From Clostridia bacterium UC5.1-1E11 (GTDB lineage: Bacteria; Bacillota; Clostridia; Oscillospirales; Acutalibacteraceae): a stretch of 64,000 nt of DNA. A program made the position numbers and the translations under genes. The notes beneath the pieces were generated by a model. That model ran no database searches. It was not told the origin of the DNA and saw only the letters and a list, made by a program, of their open reading frames with translations. The stretch is from positions 1-64,000 of the forward strand of contig BCAA01000010.1 of the NCBI GenBank assembly GCA_001305115.1. The letters run 5' to 3'. Positions 18,776-27,361 of the stretch are shown here, piece by piece (within the stretch, counting starts at the first letter, position 1; each line of letters starts with the position of its first letter).

Positions 18776-18855
18776 ATAAGCGTCCAAAACGGATGAGTCC
18801 TCTGAAAGCTTCTTTCCCTTTTTCGGAAAGAAGGCTTTCAGAGCTGGCGCTTATG
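18776..18855. repeat. Nested long hairpin beside a small minus-strand gene
   Basis: An outer arm CATAAGCG (18776–18783) pairs with CGCTTATG (18848–18855). Inside, CTCTGAAAGCTTCTTTCC pairs with GGAAAGAAGGCTTTCAGAG (about 18800–18843) with one bulge. The outer right arm overlaps the stop codon of the minus-strand gene. No T-tract follows on either strand, so this is not a simple terminator. Confidence 0.6.
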
Positions 18856-19033
18856 TTTCGGAATCGGGCTTTGTGGGTGGATAAAAAGAAGGGAAAAAGG
18901 AGTCCGGCGACTCTTTAAACCGTTTGACTAGATCCTCTTGGGGATCGCCCGCATTTTTGGGGCGCCTCATCCACTGAGGTTCAGGGTTCTCTTTGGGGTT
19001 CATACAGTGGTAGACGTTCATTTTTACAACCAT
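18851..19033 (-). CDS. Small hypothetical protein (60 aa)
   Basis: The product starts MVVKMNVYHCMNPKENPEP and is rich in Pro, Lys and Asp. It contains DLVKRFKESPDSFFPSFYPP, with no membrane segment or known motif. GGAGGTGTGAATC gives a strong ribosome site before the ATG at 19033, which is the main evidence that it is expressed. Its stop codon lies in the outer arm of a long hairpin. Function unknown. Confidence 0.5.
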   Translation of the reverse strand: MVVKMNVYHCMNPKENPEPQWMRRPKNAGDPQEDLVKRFKESPDSFFPSFYPPTKPDSET

Positions 19034-19118
19034 GATTCACACCTCCACCAATATTTTATTCGATAGAAGAGGATTGGTGTCCGAAAAGAATCAAAGGATA
19101 GAAAGGAAGCAAAAGCGG

Positions 19119-19373
19119 ATGAAACGATACTTTTTTAGGACTCACAAGTGGGATGCAATCAATCGACTATTCGGCGGACAAAAAGAGTTCGATCCACATC
19201 GATATGAGAAGTATACGGAATTAGAAGTTGTCCGTCAGGACGATGGGCGTTTCTCGGTATGGGGGAATGATAAAGAGGATACAGATCTATTGCGCGATAC
19301 TCATAAGGACCCACAGGCATTATTTGCTGCAATTGCAGACCTTGCGGATGAGGTCGTGTTAGACGAAGATTGA
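19119..19373 (+). CDS. Small hypothetical protein (84 aa)
   Basis: The product begins MKRYFFRTHKWDAINRLFGG. It contains YTELEVVRQDDGRFSVWGND and ends in an acidic tail ADEVVLDED. It is unrecognised, soluble and acidic. I chose the ATG at 19119 because AAAGGAAG lies upstream; the frame also extends to 19032, but that part overlaps the divergent gene's ribosome site and looks non-coding. Confidence 0.5.
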   Translation: MKRYFFRTHKWDAINRLFGGQKEFDPHRYEKYTELEVVRQDDGRFSVWGNDKEDTDLLRDTHKDPQALFAAIADLADEVVLDED

Positions 19374-19380
19374 GGAACGA

Positions 19381-19596
19381 TCAATGCTGGTCGGAATTTC
19401 CGAAAAGTTTTATTTTTTCCATAGTTGTGTGGCATCGTTGCAGCTGATTCCGCAACAAGCTCAGTTCCACTTGAGAATTTGCATCTGTTGAAATGAGCTG
19501 TGCATCTTCAATCAGATGAATGTTTCTGATACAACGAAACTCCATTTGGTGTAGAGCTTCACAGATGTTTTCCAGATCGGACGAATCAAATTGCAT
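19381..19596 (-). CDS. Small hypothetical protein (71 aa)
   Basis: The product starts MQFDSSDLENICEALHQMEF and continues with helices containing VELSLLRNQLQRCHTTMEKI. Most of it is predicted helical; no motif is recognised. GAAGGAGGTATCGCT precedes the ATG at 19596, which favours this start over the longer frame. It converges on the preceding plus-strand gene with only 7 bases between the stops. Confidence 0.5.
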   Translation of the reverse strand: MQFDSSDLENICEALHQMEFRCIRNIHLIEDAQLISTDANSQVELSLLRNQLQRCHTTMEKIKLFGNSDQH

Positions 19597-19726
19597 AGCG
19601 ATACCTCCTTCAAATAATTTGTTGTTAGTATACCCGATTTTAGCCCGAATCTGAGGGGATAGAGGGGTTGGTTGTATGAATCCAATCATTTTGACCGAGA
19701 CTTGAAAGATAAGGAAGGTGTTATCC

Positions 19727-20373
19727 ATGAAATGGCTGAATCATCTTGACTACAAATTTGGCCGCTATGCGATTCCTCATTTGATGTATTATCTCTCTGG
19801 TATAATGCTGGCGATTTTTTAATCGATCTGTTTCTTCCAGGGGCGCCAGTTCAATCGCTACTGGCACTTGATATGGGGTTAGTCGCACAGGGACAAATTT
19901 GGCGTTTGATCACATTTATCTTTTTGCCCCCCTCCAGTTCTCCGTTTTGGATTTTATTCAATCTCTATTTTTATTGTCTACTGGGCAACGCTTTGGAAAG
20001 CGAATGGGGAGCCTTTCGGTTCAATGTTTATTATCTTTGCGGCGTACTAGGGTCAATTTTGGCCGCATGGGTCACCGGCTATGGAGTCAATCATTTTTTG
20101 AATTTGTCCCTTTTTTTAGCCTTTGCTGCACTTTATCCCGATTTTGAATTGTTGCTATTCTTTATTTTGCCAATCAAGGTGAAATATTTGGCGTTAATTA
20201 ATCTAATTTACTATGTTGGTGCGTTCCTCTTTGGTACCTGGGCTTCTAGGGCGGCAATTCTGATGTCCCTATTGAATGTCTTGCTCTTTTTTGGCGGAGA
20301 CTTCTTCCGTTGGGCAAAACAAAAGATGCGTTATTGGAATACAAGGCGCAATTTTCGGAAATATAATCGATAG
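19727..20373 (+). CDS. Rhomboid-like integral membrane protein, frameshifted
   Basis: The reconstructed product of about 215 residues reads MKWLNHLDYKFGRYAIPHLM, a hydrophobic helix, then LLALDMGLVAQGQIWRLITF. That is the typical entry of rhomboid-like proteins. Several membrane helices follow (FNLYFYCLLGNALESEWGAFRFNVYY, LCGVLGSILAAWV, LNLSLFLAFAALYPDFEL) and a basic C-terminal tail. The GxSx and His of active rhomboid proteases are not evident, so it is probably a non-proteolytic relative. The frame breaks at the six-T run 19815–19820; seven Ts give IFLIDLFLPG. AAGGAAGG precedes the ATG at 19727. Confidence 0.7.
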
Positions 20374-20406
20374 GCAGTATTTTTTGGAATTTTTGTATTG
20401 GAGCGG

Positions 20407-20436
20407 TTGCACAATTCTGCCAATTGGTGGTATAAT
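20407..20436 (+). promoter_or_regulatory. Sigma-A promoter
   Basis: TTGCAC (20407–20412), 18 bases, TATAAT (20431–20436), 39 bases before the SH3b lipoprotein start. Confidence 0.75.
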
Positions 20437-20474
20437 TTGTTTAAATGTCATTGAAATATGTGGGGAGGCGTTCT

Positions 20475-20861
20475 ATGAAACGGTTTTTCTGTCTATTGTT
20501 GGTAGTAAGTCTGTTCCTGCTTACCGGCTGTTTTGGAAATAGTGAGGAGGGAGAGACGTCTTCAGAGAATTCCGCTCCGGCGTCCTCCTCCCCAGCAGAA
20601 GAGGAGCCTTCTCTCATCCCAGCGGCATTGCCCGCCTTACCAGATGTGCATCTGACCATTGGGAGAATTGTCAATATCATCGAAGGAAGTTATGCGAATG
20701 TTCGTAGTGCGCCTGACCAGACCAGCCAGGCAATCGGTAGAGCCTACTTGGGGGATACTTTTTTAGTGGATACAGACGGTAGTTCTGGCGATTGGGTTAA
20801 GATTACCTACGAAGGACAGGATGGTTTTATTTTTAAGGCATATATTGAAGTTCAAGCATAA
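20475..20861 (+). CDS. SH3b-domain lipoprotein
   Basis: The 128-residue protein has a signal peptide MKRFFCLLLVVSLFLLTGC with lipobox LTGC. A Ser/Glu/Pro linker (about 22–50) leads to one bacterial SH3 domain (about 60–127). That domain has the characteristic ANVRSAPDQTSQAIGRAYLG and GDWVKITYEGQDGFI. It should sit on the outer face of the membrane and bind cell-wall peptides. GGGGAGG precedes the ATG. It has its own promoter and a bidirectional terminator shared with the convergent glycosyltransferase gene. Confidence 0.85.
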   Translation: MKRFFCLLLVVSLFLLTGCFGNSEEGETSSENSAPASSSPAEEEPSLIPAALPALPDVHLTIGRIVNIIEGSYANVRSAPDQTSQAIGRAYLGDTFLVDTDGSSGDWVKITYEGQDGFIFKAYIEVQA

Positions 20862-20899
20862 AGAAAAGACAGCCTCGGAGGTCCGAGGCTGTCTTTTCT
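20862..20899. terminator. Bidirectional rho-independent terminator
   Basis: A 17-bp perfect stem starting AGAAAAGACAGCC (20862–20878 with 20883–20899), loop AGGT. A-run on one side and T-run on the other suit both convergent genes. Confidence 0.85.
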
Positions 20900-20900
20900 A

Positions 20901-22151
20901 TCAGGGTTGGATTGCAGCGGCAAAGCGGGTGAAATTGTGTTCTCCAAAGAAGTGTTCTTCCCAGATACGGCGGCAATTGGCCCGCAGTGCCTGGCGTTCC
21001 GCAGGGGAAAGTTGCGCAAAGGCAGTGATATGATGAGCAAGAACAGAGGGCTCGAATTCCATGGGGAGCAAATAGCCGGTTTTTCCCTCACAGACGATTT
21101 CAGAGGTACCACCTACGTCCGTAGCAATAGCGGGAATTCCAAAGGAACAGGCCTCCATGATACTGACTGGAAGACCTTCAGAACTGCTGGTGTTGATAAA
21201 GATATCCACTGGATGTTGCCGGTAATAGGCCATCAAATCTTCATTCCGAATGGGCCCTGCAAGCTGACAATCCATAAACGAAAGATGTTCCTTTGCATAG
21301 GCTTGCAATGCTTCCAGCCCATCCCCTCCGCCAAAATGAGTCCATCGAAGCTTCAGGCCACTTTTCTCCAAAAGAGAGAGTGCCTGTGCTAGAAGCTCTA
21401 CACGTTTGACTGGAGAGATATGGCAACAACTGACGATTTGTAATTGGTTTTCCTGCGGTTTTGGAGAGAGGCCAAAGTCACGGGTGCCCAGATAAGCAGT
21501 CTCTACCTTGTCGCGGTAGGCTGGATAACTTTTTTGCAGCAGCTGGCTTCCATTGGCTGAACAGGGGTAAACGCGGTCGATGTGCTTCAAAAGATAAGGG
21601 CGAAGAGGCAGATAACCGGTCGCATTGCGGTCTGCATAGAGGTCGTAGCGATGCGCGCGGCTAACTGCACGTGTTGCTTTTGCTTTACAACAATCCCGCA
21701 AACGGACGGCTACAAGCGCAGTATCGTAAAACCAATAGCTATAAAAGGTGACTCCATCCCAATGCTCCAAATCACACCCCTCTAACTTTTTAGAGACCGC
21801 ACGGTAAACAGCATCGGCCTTTGCCAGAAAGTAGGTTAGGAATCCCCGGCGCTTCAAAGAACCTCGGACAGCTGCACGTTCTTCCGGGCCAGCATATCCA
21901 TTGCACTGAGTGAAGGGAAGATAGGAGAACGCGGTTCTCAACAGGGCCCGTTTGACATGGCTTGCGGGAATATGAAAAACCGTTGCATTTGCTGGGACCG
22001 AACGGGTTTGTTCTGGGGTATCGGAGGTGCTGGTGGCAACAATAAACAGCCGGTCAAATGCCTTAGCCAGCACAGGAACCTCATCTTCGATGAACTCTTC
22101 TCCCTTGTCAAAAGGATACGTTTTTGTGAGGAGAACCAGACAGGTCTTCAT
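20901..22151 (-). CDS. GT4-family glycosyltransferase
   Basis: The intact protein of 416 residues is a GT-B fold transferase. The N-terminus MKTCLVLLTKTYPFDKGEEF with FIEDE is typical of a clostridial GT4 subfamily. The donor domain has IVSCCHISPVKRVELLAQAL, LRWTHFGGGDG, INTSSSEGLPVSIMEACSFG and IPAIATDVGGTSEIV, with the conserved glutamates. It probably transfers a sugar during surface polysaccharide or glycolipid synthesis; donor and acceptor are unknown. I chose the ATG at 22151 because GGAGG precedes it; an upstream in-frame ATG has none. It is divergent from the three-gene glycosyltransferase run that follows. Confidence 0.85.
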   Translation of the reverse strand: MKTCLVLLTKTYPFDKGEEFIEDEVPVLAKAFDRLFIVATSTSDTPEQTRSVPANATVFHIPASHVKRALLRTAFSYLPFTQCNGYAGPEERAAVRGSLKRRGFLTYFLAKADAVYRAVSKKLEGCDLEHWDGVTFYSYWFYDTALVAVRLRDCCKAKATRAVSRAHRYDLYADRNATGYLPLRPYLLKHIDRVYPCSANGSQLLQKSYPAYRDKVETAYLGTRDFGLSPKPQENQLQIVSCCHISPVKRVELLAQALSLLEKSGLKLRWTHFGGGDGLEALQAYAKEHLSFMDCQLAGPIRNEDLMAYYRQHPVDIFINTSSSEGLPVSIMEACSFGIPAIATDVGGTSEIVCEGKTGYLLPMEFEPSVLAHHITAFAQLSPAERQALRANCRRIWEEHFFGEHNFTRFAAAIQP

Positions 22152-22236
22152 GAAAATGCCTCCAATCAAGATGTGTGCAAGTTTAGGATAACATACCGCC
22201 CCATGCATTTCAACCGCCAGTGCGGTTAGATTCTAC

Positions 22237-22265
22237 TTGCCCTCTCTGGGGGAGGATGGTATAAT
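22237..22265 (+). promoter_or_regulatory. Sigma-A promoter of the glycosyltransferase run
   Basis: TTGCCC (22237–22242), 17 bases, TATAAT (22260–22265). A short hairpin GGGGACTGTCCCC follows in the leader at about 22293–22306. Confidence 0.7.
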
Positions 22266-22327
22266 TTGTACAATTAAAAAGGAAAATAGAGAGGGGACTG
22301 TCCCCTAGAAAGGAGGCTTTGCCATCG

Positions 22328-23481
22328 ATGAACTTACTGTATCTCACATTTCAGGAAGATGCACCGCTTTATCTGGGCGTTACCCGAAAAATTCGCGGGC
22401 AGGCGTCTGCATTTCAAAAGTTAGGTTATCATGTGACCTACACATTGTGGAATGGAAGAACGTTTTGTTTTTATGGCGCAGACAGCTGCGAGGTACAGAT
22501 TGGGCAAGGCCGTGTGATGAAACAGTTTTTCCAGATTGCAACCGACTATGTGGCTTCGCATCGCTTTGATGTGCTATATATTCGTTTGGACCGAATCAGT
22601 TTTGATGCGATTCGTTTATGCCGAGCAGCCAAACGAGCGGGAACGCGACATATTGGAATAGAAATACCCAATTACCCTTATTTAAAGGATTACGCACGAA
22701 ACCTCCAATACGCAGAGGGGCTAAAGGCCCGAGCAGTAACTGCAGCAAAGATTGCTGCCAACATAGCGGGGGACCGCCTATCAGGGGGATCTTTGAAGGG
22801 ATTGGTCAATGGCGTTGTGCTCTATGGAAATCATGCGGACTACTTTTTCGGTGTAAAAGCGATCAATGCGGACAATGGTATTGATACGGATACGATACCG
22901 GTTGTTCCCCCAAAGCAGGAAGGGGAACCTATCACCATGTTGGGGGTGGCAGGCACCCTGTGGTGGCAAGGGTATGACCGTATTTTACGGGGAATGCAGG
23001 CGTACCGGCAGGCAGGCGGGCGGCATCCATTGCGCTTTGTTCTGGTGGGGGGAGACCGCACGGAAATGCCGGATTTTTGGCGCAGGTAAAGTCCCTGGGC
23101 TTGGAGAAAGAGGTGCTTTGTCCGGGTTTTCAAACAGGTGATGCGCTCAACCGCACGTACCGCACAGCGGATGTGGGAATTTCTACGCTGGGATGTTTTC
23201 GGCGAGGTCTGACACGTTGTTCCTCCTTGAAAGCGCGTGAATATGCGGCTGCAGGCCTGCCGTTTCTCTATGCATACGACGATGACAGTCTTACTGGAAA
23301 GGAACCTTTCGCTCTCCGAGTGCCCAATGACGATACTCCTGTAGATATGGAACGGTTGATCGCATTTGTTGAGCGCTGCCGTAGACAGCCGGATTGTAGC
23401 GTACAAGAGCGTACGTTTGCAGAAGAACAATACGATTGGAAGGCAATGATGCAGCGCATCCTTGTATTTCTTGGTGTTTAA
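22328..23481 (+). CDS. Glycosyltransferase (GT4-like), frameshifted
   Basis: Together the two frames give about 384 residues. The N-terminal part MNLLYLTFQEDAPLYLGVTRKIRGQ and FDVLYIRLDRIS is the acceptor half. GVAGTLWWQGYDRILRGM and FVLVGGDRTEMPDF begin the donor half, which continues after the break as GLEKEVLCPGFQTGDALNRTY, ADVGISTLGCFRRG and LKAREYAAAGLPFLY. The frame changes at the five-T run 23074–23078; six Ts restore PDFLAQVKSLG. The ATG at 22328 follows AAAGGAGG; a TTG at 22319 is too close to that site. The specific sugar is unknown. Confidence 0.75.
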
Positions 23482-23505
23482 GAAGGCGGAAAGGAGGGCT
23501 TTTAT

Positions 23506-24645
23506 TTGCCGAAAGTCAGTGTGATTGTACCGGTTTATAATGTAGAAGCATACTTGGACCAGTGTGTAAAGAGTATTTTGTCCCAAACATTGGAGGATAT
23601 AGAAGTATTGTTGATAAACGATGCATCTACGGATGGATCGTTGGAAATCGCCCGTTCCTATGAGAATGATGCACGGGTACGGGTGCTGGATAAACCTCAC
23701 GGCGGGTTGGGAGATACCCGCAACTACGGGGTAGCCCGTGCGACGGGAGAATACCTTGCTTTTGTAGATTCGGACGATTGGGTGGACCCGGAAATGCTGG
23801 AAACCGTCTATGCGGCAGCAAAGGAGCATTCGGCGGACTTGGTAGTCTTTAATTACATGCGTGAGAACTTAATTGACGGGGAAAGCCGTGCTTGCAGTGT
23901 TCCGCTACAGGCTTCTGGATCGGACGAAGAGCGCAATCGAGCGCTGCTGGAAGAATTGATCGGTCCTTCGGTGAGTGGGAGCCCTTGGCGCACAACAGAG
24001 ATGTTAGGATGTGCTTGGCGTCGATTGTACCGGCGAGAGTGGTTTGTCGAGAACCATCTGTTGTATCCCAATGAGCAGGAGGTCATGTTGGAGGACTTGC
24101 CCGTATCGATTATGGCGCATGCGTTGGCTGAGAAGATTGTGTTTGCGAAGGGCGCCTATTATCATTATCGCTATAATCCGGTATCGCTCAGCACCCGCTA
24201 TCGCCCTCATAAGATGGAAATGTTGACCAAGTGTTTTCAGCTGGTACAGAAGTTCCTGAAAAAGCAAAAGTTGTATGAGCAATATCGAGAGCGCCACTTG
24301 GCCTGGTTGCTTCGGAATGCAGCACACTCGGCACTGGTAAATTGTTTTAGTCCGCATAACCCTGCGGATTCCAAGCAGCGTAAGGCAGAGGTCCAAGAGA
24401 TATTGAATACACCGCTGCTCAAGGAGGCGGCGGCTTCCAATTATCTCGCGGAAGGGAACCGGTCAGACCGGTTGCTCCTGCGGGTGATTCGTACGGGGAA
24501 TCCAGCCGTTGTCTATGCCTTTTATCGGTTTTATACCCATATGCTGTTCCGTGATACGCAAAAAAATAACCGAAGGAGGGAACGACATGTCCCGGAAAAA
24601 GCAGGTGCTTTTTATCAACTACAGTCTGCACAGCGGCGGGATTGA
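23506..24645 (+). CDS. GT2-family glycosyltransferase
   Basis: The protein starts PKVSVIVPVYNVEAYLDQCVKS, the classic GT-A entry. It has LLINDASTDGS, KPHGGLGDTRNYG and YLAFVDSDDWVDPEML, where the DxD motif binds the metal–nucleotide sugar. The C-terminal half is helical. A TTG start at 23506 follows AAAGGAGGG. As sequenced, the frame runs 59 bases into the next gene. If the seven-A run 24560–24566 had eight As it would stop at 24569, just before the next ribosome site, so the last 25 residues are probably an artefact. It likely builds a surface glycan with its neighbours. Confidence 0.85.
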   Translation: MPKVSVIVPVYNVEAYLDQCVKSILSQTLEDIEVLLINDASTDGSLEIARSYENDARVRVLDKPHGGLGDTRNYGVARATGEYLAFVDSDDWVDPEMLETVYAAAKEHSADLVVFNYMRENLIDGESRACSVPLQASGSDEERNRALLEELIGPSVSGSPWRTTEMLGCAWRRLYRREWFVENHLLYPNEQEVMLEDLPVSIMAHALAEKIVFAKGAYYHYRYNPVSLSTRYRPHKMEMLTKCFQLVQKFLKKQKLYEQYRERHLAWLLRNAAHSALVNCFSPHNPADSKQRKAEVQEILNTPLLKEAAASNYLAEGNRSDRLLLRVIRTGNPAVVYAFYRFYTHMLFRDTQKNNRRRERHVPEKAGAFYQLQSAQRRD

Positions 24646-25783
24646 AAAAAGCTTGGTGACTTTGCTCTCCCTGTTCGATTTTGCAAAGTACGAGGTTGAT
24701 TTGCAGCTTTTCGCCAACGAGGGCCTTTTTCTGGAGCGTGTGCCTTCTCAGGTGCATTTATTGCCGCCCTTGTTCCCTGCGGAATATAAGTTGAATATCC
24801 GCCAAGCGCTGACCGCCCTTTTGAGAAAGGGCCATCCGCTTGTAGCAATCTGCCGGCTGTTGGTGACCTTCGCGGGGAAAACTCCCGGAGGAATGGGAGA
24901 CCGTCTGGTGCGCATGTGGAAGATTGAGAAGCACTTTGTACATTCCGCTCAGAAGGAATACGATGCAGTTGTTGCCTTTATGGAGGGACAGCCGATCTAT
25001 TATGCCGTTACAAAAGTTAAGGCAAAGAGGAAGATCGGGTTTATTCATGGGGATTACAATGCGATGGGCTTAAATCAGGATTTTGACCGTCCCTATGTAA
25101 AGCAACTGGACGCTCTTTGCACGGTGTCAGAGGGATGTAAGGCCGCTTTAGAGGACAATTTTCCAGAATTTCAGGAAAAGTTTCATGTGATCTATAATAT
25201 TATTTCGGCGCGTTTTTTGCGGAAAATGGCGGAGGAGCCAGCGAATTTCAAGGACGGCTTCCAAGGAAGCCGGGTGTTGACGATTGCGCGGCTTTCTACG
25301 CAGAAAGGGTTGGACCTGGCCCTGCCTGCGATAGCGGCTCTTCGAGAAAAAGGATTGAAGTTCCGCTGGTATATCATTGGTGTCGGTCCAGAGGAGGAAT
25401 CTTTGAAAGAGCAGGCGCGTTCACTGGGAATCGAACAGAATGTTTGTTTTTTGGGAGAACAGGCCAATCCATATCCCTTTTTGCGCGCGTGTGAGGTATA
25501 CTTACAGCCGTCGCGCTTTGAAGGAAAATCGATCGCAGTGGATGAAGCCATGGTGCTTTGTAAACCCATTTTATTAACAGACTTCTCCACAGCAGCGGAT
25601 CAAGTGACCTCCGGAAAGAATGGATTGATTGTCCCTATGACGCCGGAAGGGATTGCAGAGGGGCTTGAAAAGCTCTTAACGGATTCCGCGTTGCGAAAAG
25701 AATTCCACAATGCCCTTGCAGCGGAGGACTTCACGAATGAAAATGAAATAGAAAAGGTATATTCCTTATTGAGTATAGAATAA
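24587..25783 (+). CDS. GT4-family glycosyltransferase
   Basis: The intact protein of 398 residues begins SRKKQVLFINYSLHSGGIEKSLVTLL, with the Gly-rich acceptor loop. Later come IGFIHGDYNAMG, LDALCTVSEGCKAAL and TIARLSTQKGLDLALPAIA. The donor-binding part reads YLQPSRFEGKSIAVDEAMVL, with the E-x7-E glutamates, and CKPILLTDFSTAADQV. GAAGGAGGGAACGAC fixes the ATG at 24587; the longer upstream frame lies inside the previous gene. It is the last gene of the run before murE. Confidence 0.88.
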   Translation: MSRKKQVLFINYSLHSGGIEKSLVTLLSLFDFAKYEVDLQLFANEGLFLERVPSQVHLLPPLFPAEYKLNIRQALTALLRKGHPLVAICRLLVTFAGKTPGGMGDRLVRMWKIEKHFVHSAQKEYDAVVAFMEGQPIYYAVTKVKAKRKIGFIHGDYNAMGLNQDFDRPYVKQLDALCTVSEGCKAALEDNFPEFQEKFHVIYNIISARFLRKMAEEPANFKDGFQGSRVLTIARLSTQKGLDLALPAIAALREKGLKFRWYIIGVGPEEESLKEQARSLGIEQNVCFLGEQANPYPFLRACEVYLQPSRFEGKSIAVDEAMVLCKPILLTDFSTAADQVTSGKNGLIVPMTPEGIAEGLEKLLTDSALRKEFHNALAAEDFTNENEIEKVYSLLSIE

Positions 25784-25853
25784 ACATAACTGTTTTGAAT
25801 CGAAGCAATTTTGTGCAGAAAGGAGCGCCTGGTTGGCGCATCGGAGAAACGAT

Positions 25854-27314
25854 ATGCTGTTAAAAGATTTGCTGGAAGGACTGGAGTATCAAGCGACCGG
25901 GAGTACTGAAAAGGAAATCGCGGATTTGGTCTATGATTCACGCAAGGTCAAGCCCGGCTGTGCGTTTGTCTGTTTGTGTGGAGCCAACGTAGATGGACAC
26001 CTTTATGCCAAACAGGCTGTAGAAGCGGGCGCAGTGGCGGTCATCGCCCAGCATGCGGTCGAGGTTGAGGGAGTGACCGTCGTGTTGGTAGCGGATACCC
26101 GTTATGCACTTGCTGTCCTCTCAGCAGCGTATTTTGGACATCCCGCCAAGGATTTACGTGTGGTAGGCCTTACAGGCACCAAAGGGAAAACCACGACTTC
26201 TTACATGATTCGCTCTATTTTGGAGGATGCAGGGATTAAAACGGGCTTGATCGGTACAATCGGCACGGTAATTGGTGAGAAGATCATCAAAACAGAAAAT
26301 ACAACTCCGGAATCGTATGAGGTACAGCGATCACTGCGGGAAATGGCAGACGAGGGCTGCCAGGCGGCGGTGATCGAGGCTTCCTCCATTGGGTTGCGCG
26401 ACCATCGTGTTTCAGGTTTTACATTTGCGATTGGATTGTTTACCAATTTTTCTCCGGATCATATCGGAGGAAATGAGCACAAATCGTTGGAAGAGTATCG
26501 TGCATGCAAGGCTCTCCTGTTTCGGCAGTGCGAATTGGGAATTGTAAACATGGACGATGAAAATTGGCAGGCAATCACGGAGGGACATACCTGCCAGTTA
26601 GAGACCTATGGGTTCCATGAAGAAGCACAATTGCGCGCAAAAGAGGAACGTCTGCTCTCCCGACCGGGGTATCTGGGCGTGCATTTTGAATTGGAGGGGC
26701 CTTATTCGTTTGGCGTAGACGTTGATATTCCCGGACATTTTAGTGTCTACAATGCCTTGGCGGCCATTGCGGTTTGCCGCCACTTTGGCGTGACCGAGGA
26801 AAATATCCGGCGCGGTTTGAATGCAGTGAGGGTCAAGGGACGTGTGGAGCCGGTAAAAGTGCCGGGGAACTATACGCTGTTGATCGACTATGCGCACAAT
26901 GCAGTCAGCATGGAGAATATTTTGGAGACGCTGCGAGAATACCACCCGAACCGTTTAATTTGCCTGTTTGGCGCTGGTGGTAACCGGGCGCGTTCCCGGC
27001 GCTATGAGATGGGGGAGGTCAGTGGAAGGTTGGCGGATCTTTCCGTTGTGACGGCCGACAATTCCCGCTTTGAAGATGTGATGGATATTATCGCAGACAT
27101 CGAGGTGGGATTGCATCGAACAAACGGTAAATATATTGTCATCCCAGATCGGAAGCAGGCCATTCAATATTGTATGGATCATGCGCAGGAAGGAGATATC
27201 ATTGTCCTGGCTGGCAAAGGGCATGAGGATTACCAGGAGATCAAGGGCGTGAAGTACCATCTAGACGAACGCGAGGTTGTCGCGGATATTTTAAAAGAAG
27301 AGGGGTTAGCTTAA
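25854..27314 (+). CDS. murE: UDP-N-acetylmuramoyl-tripeptide synthetase MurE
   Basis: MurE adds the third amino acid to UDP-MurNAc-L-Ala-D-Glu. The N-terminal domain reads MLLKDLLEGLEY with DSRKVKPGCAFVC. The ATP loop is GLTGTKGKTTTSYM near residue 110. The central domain has NTTPES, EASSIGL and LFTNFSPDHIGGNEHKSLEEY with the carbamylated-Lys region. The C-terminal domain carries LLIDYAHN, FGAGGNRARSRRYEMGE and ADNSRFED. The last motif is DNPR in diaminopimelate ligases. Here the Arg is kept but Pro is Ser, so diaminopimelate is likely but not certain. The ATG at 25854 is preferred over a TTG at 25833, which also has a ribosome site. murF follows by 47 bases. Confidence 0.9.
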   Translation: MLLKDLLEGLEYQATGSTEKEIADLVYDSRKVKPGCAFVCLCGANVDGHLYAKQAVEAGAVAVIAQHAVEVEGVTVVLVADTRYALAVLSAAYFGHPAKDLRVVGLTGTKGKTTTSYMIRSILEDAGIKTGLIGTIGTVIGEKIIKTENTTPESYEVQRSLREMADEGCQAAVIEASSIGLRDHRVSGFTFAIGLFTNFSPDHIGGNEHKSLEEYRACKALLFRQCELGIVNMDDENWQAITEGHTCQLETYGFHEEAQLRAKEERLLSRPGYLGVHFELEGPYSFGVDVDIPGHFSVYNALAAIAVCRHFGVTEENIRRGLNAVRVKGRVEPVKVPGNYTLLIDYAHNAVSMENILETLREYHPNRLICLFGAGGNRARSRRYEMGEVSGRLADLSVVTADNSRFEDVMDIIADIEVGLHRTNGKYIVIPDRKQAIQYCMDHAQEGDIIVLAGKGHEDYQEIKGVKYHLDEREVVADILKEEGLA

Positions 27315-27361
27315 AAGCCAACAGTCTCTCAAATATGGAACAGAAAAGGAGGCAGAGAAAT

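Noticed and set aside
20345..20365. Further copy of TTTCGGAAAT, the half-site seen upstream of ribU
   Set aside because: A single copy inside the rhomboid-like coding region without the 11-bp partner; expected by chance.
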